NCBI GenBank assembly: GCA_934045905.1
Contig: OW203764.1
Span: forward strand, 35,547,328 to 35,611,327
Source: Leuctra nigra
Taxonomy: Eukaryota; Arthropoda; Insecta; Plecoptera; Leuctridae
Length of the DNA: 64,000 nucleotides
Reading direction: 5' to 3'
The translations under genes and the position numbers were made by a program. Below, piece by piece: positions 61,096-64,000 of the stretch. Numbering within the stretch: the stretch's first letter is position 1; each line of letters starts with the position of its first letter. The notes under the pieces are model-generated. The model was not told the origin of the DNA. It saw only the letters and a program-made list of their open reading frames with translations, and ran no database searches.

Positions 61096-61320
61096 AATGG
61101 TCTTACCGGGTGTCATTGGTAGCTGCCATGTTAATATTACTTTATCAACTGATTAAGAAATAATTGAAAAAAGCACCAAGGACCGGTCTTTCAATGCCTT
61201 GCTTACTTTTCAAACGGTCAATTAGGCCTATATTGGCATGGCAACAACCAATGGCAATCCTCGAATGACCGATTAAAACTTAACTACTGGTTTAGCAGAC
61301 TATTGAAAGACCGGCCCTAA
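61096..61320. mobile_element. Fold-back MITE with X-box-like palindromes, copy 2
   Basis: Two inverted units: the left has gtcattggtagctgccatg, and the right has ccggtctttcaatgccttgc, ggcatggcaacaaccaatgg and the end tttagcagactattgaaaga with ccggccctaa. The right end is the best-preserved terminus of the family (ttagggccggtctttcaata on the minus strand). Same organisation as 1486-1873. Confidence 0.72.
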
Positions 61321-61553
61321 GAAAAATAAACAATTCTGAAATTCAGTATAATATTTATAATAGTCATTGTTTGAACACGGTTTGTTTGTATGGCATAGAC
61401 TGGAAAAGAACAAATAAAACACAAATGAGAAACTGATGGAACTGAGGTTAACATTGCACCTGAAGCTATGCAATGCGTCTGACAACATTAGTTTCATGCA
61501 GACTTTTATTAATCCACAACGTCTCTCGAGACGAAACCTTAGGCATATCGCAA
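61321..61553. other. Unannotated spacer
   Basis: No feature seen between the MITE and the 21-bp satellite. Confidence 0.4.
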
Positions 61554-63080
61554 TACCCAGGACAATGTGAAACAGATCCAGGACAATGTGTAACAGACCG
61601 ATGACAATGTGTAGCAGCACTAGGACAATGTGTAGCAGACCCAGGAAGACAATGTGTAACAGACCCAGGACAATGTGTAACAGACCGATGACAATGTGTA
61701 ACAGACCCTGGACAATGTGTAACAGACCCAGGACAATGTGTAGCAGACCCAGGACAATGTGTAACAGACCCCGCTGACAATGTGTAGCAGACCCAGGACA
61801 ATGTGTAGCAGACCCAGGACAATGTGTAGCAGACCCAGGACAATGTGTACCAGACCGAGGACAATGTGTAACAGAGCGATGACAATGTGTAACAGACCCA
61901 GGACAATGTGTAGCAGACCCAGGACAATGTGTAGCAGAACTAGGTCAATGTGTAGCAGACCCAGGAAGACAATGTGTAACAGACCCAGGACAATGTGTAA
62001 CAGACCGATGACAATGTTTAACAGACCCTGGACAATATGTAATAAACCCTGGACAATGTGTAGCAGACCCAGAACAATGTGTAGCAGAACTAGGACAATG
62101 TGTAGCAGACCCAGGACAATGTGTAGCAGACCCAGGACAATGTGTAACAGACCCAGCTGACATTGTGTAGCAGACCCACGACAATGTGTAACAGATCCAG
62201 GACAATGTGTAACAGACCTAGGACAATGTGTAATAGACCCAGCTGACAATGTGTAATAGACCCAGGACAATGTGTAGCAGACCCAGGAAGACAATGTGTA
62301 ACAGACCCAGGACAATGTGTAGCAGACCCAGGACAATGTGTAACAGACCGATGACAATGTGTAACAGACCCTGGACAATGTGTAACAGACCCTGGACAAT
62401 GTGTAGCAGACCCCGCTAACAATGTGTAGCAGACCAACGACAATGTGTAACAGACCCAGGATAATGTGTACAGACCCAGGACAATGTGTACAGACCCAGG
62501 ACAATGTTTAACAGACACAGGACAATGTGTAACAGACCTAGGACAGTGTGTAACAGACCCAGCTGACAATGTGTAGCAGACCCAGGACAATGTGTAGCAG
62601 ACCCAGGAAGACAATGTGTACCAGACCCAGGACAATGTGTAAAAAACCGATGACAATGTGTAACAGACCCTGGACAATATGTAATAAACCCTGGACAATG
62701 TGTAGCAGACCCAGGACAATGTGTAGCAGACCCAGTAAGACAATGTGTAACAGACCCAGGACAATGTGTAGCAGACCCAGGACAATGTGTGGCAGACCAA
62801 CGACAATGTGTAACAGACCCACGACAATGTGTAGCAGACCCAGGACAATGTGTAACAGACCCAGCTGACATTGTGTAGCAGACCCACGACAATGTGTAAT
62901 AGACCCAGCTGACAATGTGTAGCAGACCCAGGACAATGTGTAACAGACCCAGGGCAATGTGTAACAGACCCAGGAAAATGTGTAACAGACCTAGGACAAT
63001 GTGTAACAGACCTAGGACAATGGGTAACAGACCTAGGACAATGTGTAACAGACCCAGGACAATGTGTAACAGACCTAGGA
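61554..63080. repeat. 21-bp satellite with about 321-bp higher-order repeat
   Basis: About 72 tandem units of 21 bp, consensus acagacccaggacaatgtgt plus one base. Marked variants recur in phase: a ggaagac variant starts at 61644, 61964, 62286 and 62606, spacings 320, 322 and 320. Units with gctgacaatg (+2 bp), ccgatgac and ccctggac follow the same order in each block. Since 21 is a multiple of three, long frames stay open on both strands (up to 294 codons on the minus strand, LLHIVLG heptads; MCSRPRT on the plus strand). These are products of the repeat, not credible genes. Confidence 0.95.
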
Positions 63081-63306
63081 CTATGGAAACCTCAACACTT
63101 GGTCATGGTAGTCTAGTGGAGATCATTCAACTTGATGGACAGCAGCAGTCTCGATGATGAAGTTATGATGGACACGATTGTAAATAAAGTAACGCACAGA
63201 ATATAACTCGGAATATAACAAAAACTTTAATTATAGAATTCGTTTGAAATTACAGCATATCACACTGTATTGTATGTTGGTATTTATTTGTTTACTGTAA
63301 ATACAA
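63081..63306. other. Unannotated spacer
   Basis: AT-rich sequence without a feature. Confidence 0.4.
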
Positions 63307-63706
63307 CCATAAAAAACACTCCGTGTAAAAAAACAGCCAAGTCTCTTCAACTAAAAAAAAATATGAAATCTAAAAAATTCTGCACTGAAAAGTAGTGATA
63401 TCAAAAAATGGGCCAAGTCAAAACTTTATTTGAAAATCAAAAAATACTTGGCGCATCGTTTTTTTAGGGCATTATAGGTATACTATGTATATGTATATTT
63501 CATGTATAATTTATGATTGGCCTATACTTCGAAGCTATTTATGAACACGATGCGCCAAGTATTTTTTGATTTTCAAATAAAGTTTTGACTTGGCTAATTT
63601 TTTGATATCACTACTTTTCAGTGCAGAATTTTTAGATTTTATATTTTTTTTTAGTTGAAGAGACTTGGCTGGTATTTTTACACGAAGTGTTTTTTATGGG
63701 GATATC
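63307..63706. mobile_element. Large fold-back element, copy 2
   Basis: Inverted arms meet around a loop of about 89 bp (63459-63547), with the same landmark words as 5979-6378: cacttgg-type cores, gcgcatcg/cgatgcgc, agtagtgatatcaaaaaatg and aaaacactccgtgtaaaa. The outer left arm is slightly shortened at its gatatcccc end. The right end (ggggatatc) is intact and continues into the flank homologous to 5690-5978. Confidence 0.8.
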
Positions 63707-64000
63707 ACTCCTTTTTTTAGTTTATTCTAACAACTTGTGACACATATGAAATGAACAATTACTAAATTCTTTTAAAAAATCATCACCCTTTACAATTTCG
63801 TTACCACTAATGAATAGCAGCGTATGGTCCTAAATAATTGCTTTAAATGATCTTTCACGAAGAATAGCAAAGGTTTCATTCCAATCAGTCAACCCAGTTC
63901 CGAGATATGGAAACACTTCGGTTTTCAAAATGGCTGCTGAACTTTCTGCAATGCCACATAGAATTTATTTCTATAAATGATGTGTATCATTTTAAGCTTT
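63707..64000 (-). repeat. One-sided flank of the fold-back element
   Basis: Read on the minus strand this matches 5690-5978 over most of its length: tttatagaaataaattcta, a cagccattttgaaaaccg block, catatctcgg, then attcttc, then cacaagttgt near the fold-back. It continues to the window edge, so the element may extend beyond. Confidence 0.7.

Noticed and set aside
61620..62504. 294-codon minus-strand frame and its overlapping partners
   Set aside because: They lie wholly within the 21-bp satellite, whose length is a multiple of three. The heptad LLHIVLG/WVCYTLS text is an automatic product of the repeat.

Overview
This 64 kb window is eukaryotic, most likely arthropod and probably insect nuclear DNA. 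It is AT-rich by eye. It has no dense run of long ORFs and no operon-like packing. It carries tRNA-derived SINE copies, fold-back and TIR-type MITEs, hAT-like elements, minisatellites and many G/C homopolymer tracts. The species cannot be fixed from the sequence. A hemipteran-like genome is only a guess.

No protein-coding gene could be recognised. Apart from frames created by tandem repeats, the longest open frames are about 140-180 codons, and none shows a domain I can name. The window therefore reads as a gene desert, either intergenic or inside a very large intron. Three frames are listed as weak candidates: 18768-19283 minus; 43615-44187 plus, broken by one in-frame stop; and 52169-53073 plus, two frames overlapping with a -1 shift. 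A 31-codon small ORF at 29062 follows a promoter-like block.

Layout. 0-7 kb: a 16-bp GC-rich minisatellite (1.2 kb), a fold-back MITE carrying X-box-like palindromes (1.5-1.9 kb), degenerate dispersed repeats with CRE palindromes (5.3-6.0 kb), a large fold-back element (6.0-6.4 kb) and a SINE (6.9 kb). 7-20 kb: an NRF-1 palindrome, a 25-bp perfect inverted pair at 9.3 and 11.5 kb, G/C tracts, SINEs (12.6, 18.4 kb), a 128-bp palindromic MITE (14.9 kb). 20-30 kb: dispersed repeats, LTR-retrotransposon primer-binding-site remnants, a perfect X-box (27.8 kb), an NRF-1/YY1 promoter-like block (29.0 kb) and a 57-bp perfect inverted repeat inside a duplicated unit (29.5-30.1 kb). 30-47 kb: mostly featureless, with a 40/33-bp minisatellite at 38.65-39.1 kb. 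47-57 kb: a TTAA-flanked MITE nested in an hAT-like element, a 32-bp satellite (50.0-50.6 kb), an hAT-like element with a perfect 8-bp target duplication (55.0 kb), a second unrelated 32-bp array (56.1 kb), another TTAA MITE and a SINE. 57-64 kb: sparse sequence, a second X-box MITE copy (61.1 kb), a 1.5 kb 21-bp satellite with about 321-bp higher-order periodicity, and a second copy of the large fold-back element.

The main content is repeat biology: nested insertions, deletion derivatives, higher-order arrays and regulatory motifs carried by repeats. No multi-gene system was found.
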